64,000 nt of DNA. Origin: an uncultured Lysobacteraceae bacterium (GTDB lineage Bacteria; Pseudomonadota; Gammaproteobacteria; Xanthomonadales; Xanthomonadaceae). Shown piece after piece: positions 51,403 to 61,196 of this stretch (its first letter is position 1; each line of letters begins with the position of its first letter). Both the position numbers and the translations under genes were made by a program. The DNA lies in NCBI GenBank assembly GCA_946480825.1, contig CAMLLG010000006.1, positions 15,883 through 79,882 of the forward strand. The letters are read 5' to 3'. The notes below the pieces were generated by a model. The model was given only the letters and a program-made list of their open reading frames with translations, did not search any database and was not told where the DNA came from.

Positions 51403-52044
51403 TCAGGCGGTGCGCAGCGCAGCCGCACCCTTGGCGAGTTCGCCGATCGCCCGCCAATCCTTCGCCTTCAACGCATCCGCAGGCACCATCCACGACCCAC
51501 CGACGGTGATCACGTTCGGCAGTGCGAGATAGGCCGGGGCTTTCGCGGCGTCGATCCCGCCGGTGGGGCAGAACTTCACCTGCGCGAACGGGCCGGCGAA
51601 GCCTTTGAGTGCGGGGATGCCGCCGCTGGATTCGGCGGGGAAGAACTTGAAGCGGGTCCAGCCGTGTTCGAGGCCGCGCATCAGTTCGCTGGCGGTGGCG
51701 ATGCCGGGCAGCAGCGGAATGCCGGCCTGTTTCGCCGCGTTGTAGAGCGCATCGGTGCCGCCGGGAGAAATCGCGAAGGCGGCGCCCGCGGCTTCGACCG
51801 CGGCGAGGTCCGCGGCGGTCAACACGGTGCCGGCGCCGACGATCGCGCCGGGCACGCTGCGCATGCGCCGGATGACGTCGAGCGCGATCGGTGTGCGCAG
51901 GGTGATTTCGAGCACCGGCAGGCCGGCGGCGACGAGGGTTTCGGCGAGCGGAATCGCGTCGTCGACATCGGACACCGCGAGCACCGGCACCACCGGGGCC
52001 TGGCGCAGGATGTCGTCGATGCGTTGGAGGGTCTCGGGCGTCAT
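51403..52044 (-). CDS. eda: KDPG aldolase
   Basis: 213 residues. It cleaves 2-keto-3-deoxy-6-phosphogluconate to pyruvate and glyceraldehyde-3-phosphate, the last step of the Entner-Doudoroff pathway. Motifs: V-L-E-I-T-L-R-T with the catalytic Glu, then G-A-G-T-V-L-T and F-K-F-F-P-A-E with the Schiff-base Lys, and C-P-T-G-G-I. The ATG at 52044 (M-T-P-E-T-L-Q) is preferred over upstream in-frame codons. It is the last gene of the zwf-pgl-edd-glk-eda operon, 10 bases after glk. Confidence 0.96.
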   Translation of the reverse strand: MTPETLQRIDDILRQAPVVPVLAVSDVDDAIPLAETLVAAGLPVLEITLRTPIALDVIRRMRSVPGAIVGAGTVLTAADLAAVEAAGAAFAISPGGTDALYNAAKQAGIPLLPGIATASELMRGLEHGWTRFKFFPAESSGGIPALKGFAGPFAQVKFCPTGGIDAAKAPAYLALPNVITVGGSWMVPADALKAKDWRAIGELAKGAAALRTA

Positions 52045-52054
52045 CGTGAGGCCT

Positions 52055-53062
52055 TCATCGTGATGTCTCGGTGGCAAGGTCGGCGCGCAGCGCCATGGCG
52101 GCGCCGAGCAGGCCGGGACCGGTGTGGGTGATGACGCGGATGCTCACCGATTCGAGATACGCGGCGAAGCGGCCCTTGGCGAGGAAGCGTTCGCGGAAAG
52201 CGCTGCTGCGCAGGAACGGGACGAAGCGCGGGACGATGCCGCCGGCGATCATCACCGTGCGCGCGCCGTGGATCAGCGCGGCGTCGCCGGCGACGCTGCC
52301 GAGCACTGCGCAGAAGCGCGCGAGCGTGCGGCGCGCGGCGAGGTCGTGGCCTTCGAGCGCCGCGGTCACGATATCGGCCGGTTCGCGCAGTTCCTCGTGC
52401 TGTCCGGTGGCGTGATCGACCGCGCCGCGCAGCACCGCGTCGATGTGCGACAGGCCGCTGCCGCAGAGCAGGCGTTCGTTGGAGACGCGGCCGAAGCGCG
52501 CGGTGAACCAGCGTGCGATGTTGAGTTCCTCGTCGCCCAGCGGCGCGAAACTGACGTGGCCGCCTTCGGTCTCGACCACCTGCCAGCGGCCGGCGCCACC
52601 GACCAGCATGGCGACACCGAGACCGGTGCCGGGGCCGAGCACGGTGATCGGGCCCTGCAGCGCCGGTTCGTCGCCGCCGTGGATCGCGATCTGTTCGTTC
52701 GCGTGCAGTGCGGGCACCGACCATGCCACCGCGCCGAAATCGTTGAGCACGTGCAGCGTGTCCAGCGCGAGCGCGCGCTGCAGTTCGCGGCGCGTGAACG
52801 ACCAGGCGCGATTGGTGAGCCGGATCTCCTCGCCGTTGACCGGGCTGGCGACCGCGATCGCCGCGTGGCGCGGTTTGGCGCCGACGCCGTCGAGATAATG
52901 CTCGGCCGCGTGCTGCAGACTGGCGAAGCGCGAAGCGTCGAGGCTGCGCGGCTCCAGCACCTGCGCGGTGGCCGCGGACAGATCGGTCAGCGCGAAGCGT
53001 GCGTTGGTGCCGCCGATGTCGGCGATCAGCGCGAGCGGGGAGGCATTCACGGTGTCTTTCAT
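52055..53062 (-). CDS. glk: Glucokinase
   Basis: 335 residues, proteobacterial Glk type. It phosphorylates glucose to glucose-6-phosphate in the cytoplasm with [13 protein letters not shown] is the ATP/phosphate motif, L-N-D-F-G-A-V-A holds the catalytic Asp, and G-P-G-T-G-L-G-V-A plus E-G-G-H-V-S-F are glucose-binding segments. It lies in the Entner-Doudoroff operon (12 bases after edd), which fits glucose arriving through the upstream symporter as free sugar. Confidence 0.95.
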   Translation of the reverse strand: MKDTVNASPLALIADIGGTNARFALTDLSAATAQVLEPRSLDASRFASLQHAAEHYLDGVGAKPRHAAIAVASPVNGEEIRLTNRAWSFTRRELQRALALDTLHVLNDFGAVAWSVPALHANEQIAIHGGDEPALQGPITVLGPGTGLGVAMLVGGAGRWQVVETEGGHVSFAPLGDEELNIARWFTARFGRVSNERLLCGSGLSHIDAVLRGAVDHATGQHEELREPADIVTAALEGHDLAARRTLARFCAVLGSVAGDAALIHGARTVMIAGGIVPRFVPFLRSSAFRERFLAKGRFAAYLESVSIRVITHTGPGLLGAAMALRADLATETSR

Positions 53063-53074
53063 CGCGTGGCGTCC

Positions 53075-54913
53075 TCAGCGGTGCGCGTGCAGCGTGTCGT
53101 CAATGAACAGACTGCAGGCGCCTTCCTCGGCGGTGCCGACGTTCGCGCGCATCAGGCCGAACAGCTCGCGGCCGAGGCCGTGCGCATTCGCGGACAGATC
53201 GGACTGCGCGAACGCGCGCGCGTTCCATTCCGCTTCGGCCGCATCGGCCTGCATCACGCCGGCTTCGGCGTCGATGCGGATCATGTCGCCGTCGCGCACC
53301 TTCGCCAGTGCGCCGCCGCAGGCCGCTTCCGGGCTGACGTGGATCGCGGCCAGCACCTTGCCCGACGCGCCCGACATGCGGCCGTCGGTCAGCAGCGCGA
53401 CGCGCTGGCCGCGATCCTGCAGCACCGACAGCGTCGGCGTGAGTTTGTGCAGTTCGGGCATGCCGTTCGCGCGCGGGCCCTGGCCGCGGATCACCGCGAC
53501 GAAGTCCCCGATCAGCGCGCCGGCCTTGAACGCATCGAGCAATGCGTCCTGCGATTCGAACACCTTCGCGGGTGCGGCGATCGCGCGATGCTCGGGCGCG
53601 ACCGCGGAGATCTTCACCACCGCGCGGCCGAGATTGCCCTGCAGACGACGCAGTCCGCCTTCGCGGTCGAACGGCTCGGCGACGCCGCGCACGATCGCGG
53701 TGTCGCCCGACTGCGTCGGCGCTGCGTGCCAGACCAGCGAGGTGCCATCGAGCGCGGGCGCCTGCGCCTGCTGGCGCAGGTCGCCGCCGTGCACGCAGCG
53801 GATGTCGGCGTGCATCAGCCCGGCGTCGATGAGTTCGCGGATGACGAAGCCCAGCCCGCCCGCGGCGTGGAAATGATTCACGTCGGCGCTGCCGTTGGGA
53901 TAGACCCGCGCCAGCAGCGGGGTGGCCTGCGACAGTTCGTCGAGATCGTCCCAGTCGATGATCAGGCCCGCGGCGCGTGCGATCGCGACCAGATGCAGCG
54001 CGTGATTGGTCGAACCGCCGGTCGCGGCGAGCCCGACCATCGCGTTGACGATGGCCTTCTCGTCCACGGTTCTTCCGATCGGCCGATAGTCGTCGCCGAG
54101 ATGGGTGATGCGCAGCGCCTGTTCGGTCGCGGCCACCGTGAGCGCGTCGCGCAGCGGCGTGTTCGGATTGACGAAGGCGCTGCCCGGCATGTGAAGGCCC
54201 ATCACTTCCATCAGCATCTGGTTGGAGTTCGCGGTGCCGTAGAACGTGCAGGTGCCGGCGCCGTGATACGACGCGGATTCGGCCTCCAGCAGTTCGTCGC
54301 GGCTGGCCTTGCCTTCGGCGAACCGCTGGCGCACCGCGGCCTTTTCCTTGTTCGGCAGGCCCGAGGGCATCGGCCCGGCGGGCACGAAGATCGTCGGCAG
54401 ATGCCCGAAGCTCAGTGCGCCGATCAGCAGGCCGGGCACGATCTTGTCGCACACGCCGAGCATCAGCGCGGCGTCGAACATCTCGTGCGACAGCGCCACC
54501 GCGGTCGACAGCGCCACGGTGTCGCGCGAGAACAGCGACAGCTCCATGCCGGTGCGTCCCTGGGTCACGCCGTCGCACATCGCCGGCACGCCGCCGGCCA
54601 CCTGCGCGCTGCCGCCGGCGTTGCGCGCGGCCATCCGGATCAGCGTGGGGTACTGCTCCATCGGCTGGTGCGCCGAGAGCATGTCGTTGTAGGCGGTGAC
54701 GATGCCGATGTTGCCGCCGCCGCCGGTCTTGAGCATCGGCTTGTCGCTGCCGGACGCGGCGAAACCGTGGGCGAGATTGCCGCAGCCCAGATGGCGACGC
54801 GCGGGGCCGTCCGGCCGTGCGGCGTCGATGCGCGCGAGATACGCATCGCGCGTGCGCCGGCTCTTCTCGGCGATGCGTGCGGTGACGCGTTCGACGACGG
54901 GATGGAGACTCAT
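53075..54913 (-). CDS. edd: 6-phosphogluconate dehydratase
   Basis: 612 residues, normal length. It converts 6-phosphogluconate to KDPG using a [4Fe-4S] cluster. Cluster cysteines are seen in [18 protein letters not shown] and [13 protein letters not shown]. Further motifs are G-G-S-T-N-H-A and [10 protein letters not shown]. It is the central gene of the Entner-Doudoroff operon, 40 bases after pgl. That gap contains a duplicated ATGGCAGCGG element (plus strand). Confidence 0.97.
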   Translation of the reverse strand: MSLHPVVERVTARIAEKSRRTRDAYLARIDAARPDGPARRHLGCGNLAHGFAASGSDKPMLKTGGGGNIGIVTAYNDMLSAHQPMEQYPTLIRMAARNAGGSAQVAGGVPAMCDGVTQGRTGMELSLFSRDTVALSTAVALSHEMFDAALMLGVCDKIVPGLLIGALSFGHLPTIFVPAGPMPSGLPNKEKAAVRQRFAEGKASRDELLEAESASYHGAGTCTFYGTANSNQMLMEVMGLHMPGSAFVNPNTPLRDALTVAATEQALRITHLGDDYRPIGRTVDEKAIVNAMVGLAATGGSTNHALHLVAIARAAGLIIDWDDLDELSQATPLLARVYPNGSADVNHFHAAGGLGFVIRELIDAGLMHADIRCVHGGDLRQQAQAPALDGTSLVWHAAPTQSGDTAIVRGVAEPFDREGGLRRLQGNLGRAVVKISAVAPEHRAIAAPAKVFESQDALLDAFKAGALIGDFVAVIRGQGPRANGMPELHKLTPTLSVLQDRGQRVALLTDGRMSGASGKVLAAIHVSPEAACGGALAKVRDGDMIRIDAEAGVMQADAAEAEWNARAFAQSDLSANAHGLGRELFGLMRANVGTAEEGACSLFIDDTLHAHR

Positions 54914-54953
54914 GGCAGCGGACTCATGACGACAGATCGATGGCAGCGGCTCA

Positions 54954-55658
54954 TCAGGGACTCCAGTGGATGCGCACCGTGGTGTCCGGTGCGTGCAGCA
55001 GCGCGGAGATCGGCATCCGCAGCGGGTCGTGCGTCGCCTGCGCGGCGCGCAGCACGTCGCGCTTGCGCGCGCCGGTGACGATCAGATGCAGGCTGCGCGC
55101 GCGCAAGAGCCGCGCGAGGCCGAGGGTGATGCGCGGGAACGGCGCTTCCGGCGGCAGCGGGTCGGGCACGACGAGGAACGCATCCTCGCGCGCGGCCATC
55201 GCCATCGCCGCGGGCAGCGCTTCGGCGCCCGGGAACAGCGATGCGGTGTGCGCGTCTTCGCCCATGCCCAGCACCACGGCGTCGAAGGCGTCGCGATACC
55301 GCGCGAGCATGTCGCGCGCATGCCGCAGCGACGCTTGCGGGTCGCCATCGGCGACGGTCAGCGCTTCGATCCGCAGGCCGTCGGCGGCGGCGAACGCATC
55401 GCGCAGCGCGGCGACGTTGCTGGCGGCATGCGCATGCGCGACGCAGCGGTCGTCACCAGGCATCGCGATGATGTTCGACCAGGACATCGGCTCGGCGGCG
55501 AGCGCGCGATAGATCGGGAACGGCGTCCTGCCGCCCGCGAGCGCCAGCGACGCATGGCCGCGCGCGTGCAGCGCATCGGCGCAGGCCGCATGCAGATGGC
55601 CGGCGACCGCCGCGGTCAGCGCGTCGGCGTCGGCGTAGTCGTGTTCGATCCAGGCCAT
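54954..55658 (-). CDS. pgl: 6-phosphogluconolactonase
   Basis: 234 residues, DevB/SOL type. It hydrolyses 6-phosphogluconolactone made by Zwf. Features are L-A-L-A-G-G-R-T-P near residue 40, G-D-D-R-C-V in place of the usual G-D-E-R-x-V, and [17 protein letters not shown]. It starts 10 bases after the zwf stop and is second in the operon. No oddities apart from the conservative Glu-to-Asp change. Confidence 0.95.
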   Translation of the reverse strand: MAWIEHDYADADALTAAVAGHLHAACADALHARGHASLALAGGRTPFPIYRALAAEPMSWSNIIAMPGDDRCVAHAHAASNVAALRDAFAAADGLRIEALTVADGDPQASLRHARDMLARYRDAFDAVVLGMGEDAHTASLFPGAEALPAAMAMAAREDAFLVVPDPLPPEAPFPRITLGLARLLRARSLHLIVTGARKRDVLRAAQATHDPLRMPISALLHAPDTTVRIHWSP

Positions 55659-55668
55659 CGCCGTCGTC

Positions 55669-57177
55669 TCACTCGCGCCAGCTGTGGCCGTGGCGTTCGG
55701 TCATCGCCACCGCCGCGTTCGGGCCCCAGGTACCGGCGGCGTAGGTCTTCGGTGCGGCGCCGGCATGATGCCAGCCGTCGAGGATCGCATCGACCCACTG
55801 CCACGCGGCTTCGGTTTCGTCGCGGCGCACGAACAGCGTGCCGTTGCCTTCGATCGCATCGAGATACAGGCGCTCGTAGGCGAGCCGGCGGCGCTCGTGC
55901 GCGAAGCGCTCGTCGAGATCCAGATCCAGCGACACCTGCGACAAACGCAGGCCGCTGCGGTCGAGGCCGGGCGTCTTGTGCATCAACTGCAGTTCGATGC
56001 GCTCTTCCGGCTGCAGCTTGATGATCAACGCATTCGGCTGGCTGGCGGCGCCGCCGCGGGCGAAGATCGAATGCGGCACTTCGCGGAACTGCAGGTAGAT
56101 TTCGGTGCAGCGGCTCGGCATGCGCTTGCCGGTGCGCAGGTAGAACGGCACGCCGGACCAGCGCCAGTTGTCGATGTGCGCGCGCATCGCGACGAAGGTT
56201 TCGGTGCGGCTGGCGCGGCCCAGCTCGTCGAGATAGCCGGGCACCGCCTTGCCGCCGATCGCGCCCGCGGTGTATTGGCCGGCGACGGTTTCCATCGCGA
56301 CCTCGCCGCGGCCGATCGGACGCAGCGAACGCAGCACCTTGATCTTCTCGTTGCGCACCGCGGTCGGCTCGAACTGCGACGGCGGCTCCATCGCGGTCAG
56401 GCACACGAGTTGCAGCAGGTGGTTCTGCAGCATGTCGCGGATCGCGCCGGAGTGGTCGTAGTAATCGCCGCGGCCTTCGACGCCCACGGTCTCGGCCACG
56501 GTGATCTGCACCTGTTCGATGTGGCGCGCGTTCCACAGCGGCTCGAACAGCGCGTTGCCGAAGCGCAGGGCCAGCAGGTTCTGCACGCCTTCCTTGCCGA
56601 GGTAATGATCGACGCGGTAGACGCGGTCTTCGTCGAAACTGCGGGTCACGCCGTCGTTGATCGCGATGGCTTCGGCGAGGTCGTGGCCGATGGGCTTTTC
56701 CAGCATCACCCGCGTGCCGGGGCCGGCGAGGCCGTGGCGGGCCAAGGCGGCGCAGGCCTGTTCGTAGAATTTCGGCGAGGTGCTGAGGTGATAGACGATG
56801 TCGCCGCTGCGCAGGCCCTGGATGCGTTCGGCCAGCGCGGCCACGGAGGCGTCGTCGTCCAGCGACGCCGGCTGGTAGTGCACCCGCGCCAGCAGCGCCT
56901 GCAGGGTCGCGTCGTTGCGCTGTTCCGCCGGCACGAAGCGGGCGATGGCGTCGGCGACGAACGTACGGAACGCATCGTCGTCGAGCGCGCTGCGCGCGGT
57001 GCCGAGAATCCGCATCGAAGGCGGCAGCAGCCCGTCGCCCTGCAGGCCGTACAGCGAAGGCAGCAACATCCGCTGCGAGAGGTCGCCGGTGGCGCCGAAG
57101 ATGGTCAGCAGCGAGGCGGGGGAAGTGGTCAAGGCCGGGTCCGTCGTGGAGAACCTGCAAGCGTAATCCGGATGCAT
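55669..57177 (-). CDS. zwf: Glucose-6-phosphate dehydrogenase
   Basis: 502 residues from the ATG at 57177. A TTG at 57132 would give an N-terminus of the E. coli length, and neither start has a clear ribosome-binding site. Motifs: I-F-G-A-T-G-D-L-S for NADP, E-K-P-I-G-H-D-L, and the active site R-V-D-H-Y-L-G-K-E. It makes 6-phosphogluconolactone and is first gene of the five-gene Entner-Doudoroff operon. A candidate operator (site 2) lies 13 bases upstream of the ATG, where a bound repressor would block transcription. Confidence 0.94.
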   Translation of the reverse strand: MHPDYACRFSTTDPALTTSPASLLTIFGATGDLSQRMLLPSLYGLQGDGLLPPSMRILGTARSALDDDAFRTFVADAIARFVPAEQRNDATLQALLARVHYQPASLDDDASVAALAERIQGLRSGDIVYHLSTSPKFYEQACAALARHGLAGPGTRVMLEKPIGHDLAEAIAINDGVTRSFDEDRVYRVDHYLGKEGVQNLLALRFGNALFEPLWNARHIEQVQITVAETVGVEGRGDYYDHSGAIRDMLQNHLLQLVCLTAMEPPSQFEPTAVRNEKIKVLRSLRPIGRGEVAMETVAGQYTAGAIGGKAVPGYLDELGRASRTETFVAMRAHIDNWRWSGVPFYLRTGKRMPSRCTEIYLQFREVPHSIFARGGAASQPNALIIKLQPEERIELQLMHKTPGLDRSGLRLSQVSLDLDLDERFAHERRRLAYERLYLDAIEGNGTLFVRRDETEAAWQWVDAILDGWHHAGAAPKTYAAGTWGPNAAVAMTERHGHSWRE

Positions 57178-57189
57178 CACATCGCGAAA

Positions 57190-57205
57190 TGCATACGTTT
57201 GCAGG
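57190..57205. promoter_or_regulatory. Candidate sugar-regulator operator, site 2
   Basis: TGCATACGTTTGCAGG in front of zwf. It fits TGnATnCGTnTGCAG, shared with sites at 42141 and 59005, and differs from the perfect palindrome TGCATACGTATGCA at one position. Confidence 0.6.
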
Positions 57206-57325
57206 ATGCGGGATGCCGTCGCCCCGATGGGCGGTCGCGCCGCCCATCGGACATGCATGCATCGGAGATGCATCGATCGGACATCCGCTGCTCCCGCATC
57301 CGCCGGCGTACGGTGCCGGGACCGA

Positions 57326-58888
57326 TCACCAGAACGCGGCGTACAGCGCGATCAGGATGCCGATCACGCCGACCGCGCCGGCGTTGAACGACGCGTTGGT
57401 GGCGTAGCTCACGTCGTCGGTGCGGATGCGGTTGGCGTCGCCGCGCGCGCGCGTCGCCAGCGATACCGTCACCGCCAGCACCAGCGCCAGCAGAAAGACC
57501 AGACCGACCCGATCCATGAACGGCAGCGACGGCCACGCCAGTTTCAGCGCGATCGACAGCGCGAACGAACCGACCGCAGCAGCAATGGCGCCGGCTTCGT
57601 TCGCGCGTTTCCAGAACAACCCGAGCACGAAGATCGCCACGATGCCCGGGGTGAAGAAACCGGTGTATTCCTGAATGTACTGGAAGCCCTGATCGAAGCT
57701 GCCGAGCAGCGGTTTGGCGGTCAGTACCGCGAGCACGATCGCGACCGTCGCCGCGATCCGGCCGACCTTCACCAGATGCGCCTGTTCGCGGCCCGGCCGG
57801 CGCTTGGCGTAGAAGTCGAGGGTGAAGATGGTCGAGACCGAATTGATCTTCGACGCCAGCGAGGCCACGATCGCCGCGATCAGCGCCGCGAACACCAGCC
57901 CGAGCACGCCGGTGGGCAGCAGCGCCATCATTTTCGGATAAGCCTGATCGGGCTTCTCCAGGCCGGGCACCAGCATCAGCGCGGCGATGCCCGGCAGCAC
58001 CACGATCACCGGCATCAGCAGTTTCAGGAACGCCGCGAACACCACGCCCTTCTGCGCTTCGGCGATGTCCTTCGCCGCCAGCGCGCGCTGGATGATGTAC
58101 TGATTGAAGCCCCAGTAACTGACGTTCATGATCCACATGCCGCCGATGAGCACGCTCAGCCCCGGCAGATCCTTGTAGAACGGATTGTCGGGCGAGAGGA
58201 TCATCTCGAAGTGGCCGGGATGCGCCGCCAGCAGGGTCCTGAAGCCGCCGATCACGCCGGCGTCGCCGCCGATGCGGTCCAGCGAGATGCCGGCGATCAA
58301 CAGCCCGCCCAGCACCAGCAGCGCGACCTGCACGATGTCGGTCAGCGCCACCGCCTTCAGCCCGCCGTACAGCTGGTACAGCAGCGCGAATCCGCCGAGC
58401 AGCGCCAGCGCCACGAACTGGTCGATGCCGGTGACCTGGGTCACCGCGATCGAACCCAGCCACAGGATTGAGGTCAGGTTCACGAAGACGTACAGGCCCA
58501 GCCAGAACACCGCCATGATCGTGCGGATGGTCGGGCCGTAACGTTCTTCCAGGAACTGGGGCATGGTGTAGATGCCGTTGCGCAGGAAGATCGGCAGGAA
58601 ATATTTGCCCACGATCAGCAGCGTCAGCGCCGCCATCCATTCGTACGAGGCGATGGCGAGGCCGAGCGCGTAGCCCGAGCCGGACATGCCGATGATCTGT
58701 TCCGCGGAGATGTTCGCCGCGATCAGCGACGCGCCGATCGCCCACCACGGCAGCGATTTTCCGGCGAGGAAATAATCCTGCGCGTCCTTGCGATGCCCGG
58801 CTTTTTCGCGGGACACCCACTGCGCCAGCGCGAAGATGCCGACCAGATAGGTCAGCACGATCACGATATCGATCGTCGAAAGATTCAC
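57326..58888 (-). CDS. SSS-family sodium/sugar symporter
   Basis: 520 residues, about 14 helices. The GTG at 58888 follows GGGAGGG closely and is preferred to ORF starts further up. A-Q-D-Y-F-L-A-G-K-S-L-P-W-W, S-L-I-A-A-N-I-S-A-E-Q and M-N-V-S-Y-W-G-F-N-Q-Y-I-I-Q-R match the vSGLT-like sugar branch of the sodium:solute symporters. It lies directly upstream of the Entner-Doudoroff operon on the same strand and has its own operator candidate (site 3). Import of glucose or galactose across the inner membrane is likely; exact sugar is inferred. Confidence 0.92.
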   Translation of the reverse strand: MNLSTIDIVIVLTYLVGIFALAQWVSREKAGHRKDAQDYFLAGKSLPWWAIGASLIAANISAEQIIGMSGSGYALGLAIASYEWMAALTLLIVGKYFLPIFLRNGIYTMPQFLEERYGPTIRTIMAVFWLGLYVFVNLTSILWLGSIAVTQVTGIDQFVALALLGGFALLYQLYGGLKAVALTDIVQVALLVLGGLLIAGISLDRIGGDAGVIGGFRTLLAAHPGHFEMILSPDNPFYKDLPGLSVLIGGMWIMNVSYWGFNQYIIQRALAAKDIAEAQKGVVFAAFLKLLMPVIVVLPGIAALMLVPGLEKPDQAYPKMMALLPTGVLGLVFAALIAAIVASLASKINSVSTIFTLDFYAKRRPGREQAHLVKVGRIAATVAIVLAVLTAKPLLGSFDQGFQYIQEYTGFFTPGIVAIFVLGLFWKRANEAGAIAAAVGSFALSIALKLAWPSLPFMDRVGLVFLLALVLAVTVSLATRARGDANRIRTDDVSYATNASFNAGAVGVIGILIALYAAFW

Positions 58889-59004
58889 GCGCCCTCCCGG
58901 GATGGCCGCCGTCTGCGCGGCGTATCGGATGCGACGCGGCGATCCGGTCGATCCATGCGCTAGGAATAGCACGTCGCCGTGCGGGTGGCCGGCGGTGGTG
59001 GCGT

Positions 59005-59019
59005 CTGCAAACGAATTCA
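59005..59019. promoter_or_regulatory. Candidate sugar-regulator operator, site 3
   Basis: On the minus strand TGAATTCGTTTGCAG, about 117 bases before the symporter start. It matches site 1 at 13 of 15 positions. Confidence 0.5.
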
Positions 59020-59047
59020 GCCGGCCGCGACGCCGGCCTTCGCGCGA

Positions 59048-59764
59048 TCAGCCCGGGCGGGACACCAGCGCCGCGCGCGGCGGCAGCGACCAGTCGATCG
59101 GCGTCTGCCCGTGACGTCCCAGATATTCGTTGGTCGCGGAGAAATGTCCGCAGCCGAGGAAGCCGCGATGCGCGGACAGCGGCGAGGGATGCGGCGCTTT
59201 CAGCACGCGGTGGCGGCGCGGGTCGATGACCTTGCCCTTGGCCTGTGCGTAGCTGCCCCAGAGCAGAAAGACCAGACCTTCGCGCTCGCGGCCGAGCGTT
59301 TCGACGACGTGGTCGGTGAAGCCTTCCCAGCCCTTGCCCTGATGCGCGCCGGCGCGGCCATCCTCCACCGTCAGCACCGCGTTGAGCAGCAGCACGCCGC
59401 GTTCCGCCCAGGGCGTGAGGCAGCCGTGATCGGGCCGGGCGATGCCCAGATCGCGCTGGATTTCCTTGAAGATATTGTCCAGCGACGGCGGCACCGCCAC
59501 GCCGGGCCGCACCGAGAAACACAGCCCGTGCGCTTGGCCCGCGCCGTGGTACGGGTCCTGGCCGAGGATCACGACCTTCACCGCGTCGAACGGGGTCGCG
59601 TCGAACGCGGCGAAGATCTGCGGCCCGGGCGGGTAGATGCGCGCGCCCTGCGCACGGCGTTCGCGCAGAAAGGCGGACAGCGTCCGCATCTCGTCGCGCT
59701 GCAGATACTCGCCGATGCGCGCCTTCCACGAAGGTTCGAGTTTGATGCGGTCGTCGTCGGTCAC
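59048..59764 (-). CDS. ung: Uracil-DNA glycosylase
   Basis: 238 residues. It removes uracil from DNA in base-excision repair. The catalytic G-Q-D-P-Y-H (Asp activates water), the [16 protein letters not shown] and [10 protein letters not shown] motifs are all present. The GTG start at 59764 overlaps the stop of the upstream gene by GTGA, so the two are co-translated. The longer frame upstream is shadow sequence. Confidence 0.95.
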   Translation of the reverse strand: MTDDDRIKLEPSWKARIGEYLQRDEMRTLSAFLRERRAQGARIYPPGPQIFAAFDATPFDAVKVVILGQDPYHGAGQAHGLCFSVRPGVAVPPSLDNIFKEIQRDLGIARPDHGCLTPWAERGVLLLNAVLTVEDGRAGAHQGKGWEGFTDHVVETLGREREGLVFLLWGSYAQAKGKVIDPRRHRVLKAPHPSPLSAHRGFLGCGHFSATNEYLGRHGQTPIDWSLPPRAALVSRPG

Positions 59765-60207
59765 GGAACTTCGGTGACCTTCGATTCGTACTGGTTGGTG
59801 TTGCGGCTTTCGCAATGGATGTAATACCTGCGGCCTGCGGTCAGGGTGACGTCGTGGAAGCTCTCCATCTGGCTCGTTCCGAGGCCGCAGGCGTATTCGA
59901 TGCGATACGCGCCGGGTTTTAGCCGGACATGCTGCGACGGCAGTGCGGGCAGGCGCCCCTGTGCGGATGCGTGCCGCAGCGAGAAGATCCGGATGCCCGG
60001 CACCCGTCGTACCGGTTTGCCTTCCGCGTCGAGGGTCTTCTGCATGGTGCGCAGGATCGCGACATCCTCCGGCCGGTCCTCCGCAGCGACGTTGTAGTCG
60101 GTCAGGGTGTCGTTGGGCACGAAGCGGGACCGCGCCCATCCCGGTGCGACGACGACGACGGCCACCAGCGATATCGCGATCAGTGCGCGACGGGCGGAAC
60201 GATCCAC
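59761..60207 (-). CDS. Small exported protein of unknown function
   Basis: 148 residues with a signal-type N-terminus ([20 protein letters not shown]). The mature part has Y-R-I-E-Y-A-C-G and [10 protein letters not shown] near the end, with two Cys that may pair, suggesting a small beta domain. No family recognised. Its stop overlaps the ung GTG, so it shares the transcript, though a functional link with DNA repair is not obvious. Confidence 0.78.
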   Translation of the reverse strand: MDRSARRALIAISLVAVVVVAPGWARSRFVPNDTLTDYNVAAEDRPEDVAILRTMQKTLDAEGKPVRRVPGIRIFSLRHASAQGRLPALPSQHVRLKPGAYRIEYACGLGTSQMESFHDVTLTAGRRYYIHCESRNTNQYESKVTEVP

Positions 60208-60238
60208 GCGGGTAACTCCGGGACTCTGGGAAAAGTGC

Positions 60239-61075
60239 TCAGGGCGTCGCCCGCTCCCGCAACTGCGCCATCCGCAGCTGGAACAGGGTCTTGGTGATCA
60301 GCATGCGTTCCTCGATCGGCTTGAGCACCAGATCGTTGGCGCCCTCGCGCAGCAGGTTCGACTGCTTGTCGCGGTTGCCGTCGCCGGTCATCACCAGCAC
60401 CGGCAGCCGGCGCTTGCCGTAACCCAGCTCGTTGCGCACCGCGCGCAGCAGGTCCAGACCGCTGACTTCGCCGTCCAGGGTCACGTCGGTCAGCAGCAGA
60501 TCGGCGCCGACGTCCTCCTGGCCGATGTGTTCGCGCAGATAGGCCAGGGCGTCGTCGCCGCGGGTCATGTGCAGCACGGTGATGTCGTGGCCCTGCAGCA
60601 TGCGTTTGGTGGCGATGGCCACCGTCCGGCTGTCCTCGACGTAGAGCACGCGGGCGTCCGGCATCGGCGCGGGGTTCACGTAGCCGCGGATGAAGGCGGC
60701 GAGGGCCGGATAGCCTTCGGCCTTGTCGAAATAGTCGGTGACGTCCTCGGTGAAGCGGCGGGCTTCGAGGTGGGCCTGCGCGTCGCCGGAGACCACGATC
60801 ACCGGCACGTAGCGCTGGCCGGCGGCGCTGCGCACCTGGCGCGCGATCTGCAGGCCGTCGCCGTCCATCAGCACCAGCGAGGTGGTGACGAGGTCCATCG
60901 GGCCTTCGGCGAGCGCGGCCTTGGCCTCGGCCAGGCCGCCGCAGCCGATGACTTCCACGCCCGGCAGATCGCGCTGGAGCATGTCGCCGATCAGTCTGCG
61001 GACCATTTTCGAGCCGTCGACCACCATCACCCGGGGGTGGTCGGTGGTGAGATGGCGGACATCGTGGGCGGCCAT
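60239..61075 (-). CDS. Double receiver-domain protein, first receiver degenerate
   Basis: 278 residues made of two REC domains and no output domain. REC1 (about 14-130) starts V-M-V-V-D-G-S-K but has D-L-V-T-T-S-L-V-L where the phospho-acceptor Asp is expected; Ser stands in its place. REC2 (about 140-270) has V-L-Y-V-E-D-S, L-L-T-D-V-T-L with the acceptor Asp, V-M-T-G and L-K-P. REC1 probably serves as a structural or sensor domain while REC2 is phosphorylated by an unlinked kinase. Such proteins act through protein contact, for example in motility or cyclic-di-GMP control. Confidence 0.88.
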   Translation of the reverse strand: MAAHDVRHLTTDHPRVMVVDGSKMVRRLIGDMLQRDLPGVEVIGCGGLAEAKAALAEGPMDLVTTSLVLMDGDGLQIARQVRSAAGQRYVPVIVVSGDAQAHLEARRFTEDVTDYFDKAEGYPALAAFIRGYVNPAPMPDARVLYVEDSRTVAIATKRMLQGHDITVLHMTRGDDALAYLREHIGQEDVGADLLLTDVTLDGEVSGLDLLRAVRNELGYGKRRLPVLVMTGDGNRDKQSNLLREGANDLVLKPIEERMLITKTLFQLRMAQLRERATP

Positions 61076-61196
61076 GCGGTGTTTCGCTCAGGTTGCGGTG
61101 GGGGTCGGTGTCGGTGGCGCCACCCTGCGCCAGAGTGTCTCTGGCGTCCACGCCGGGGCGGCCGAATCGCTCGACGCGCCCCTGTCGATCACGTCG

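Noticed and set aside
58810..58820. GGGACACCCAC within the symporter gene
   Set aside because: It encodes the conserved W-V-S-R segment of the family on the minus strand, so the match to the RAYT-linked repeat is most likely chance.
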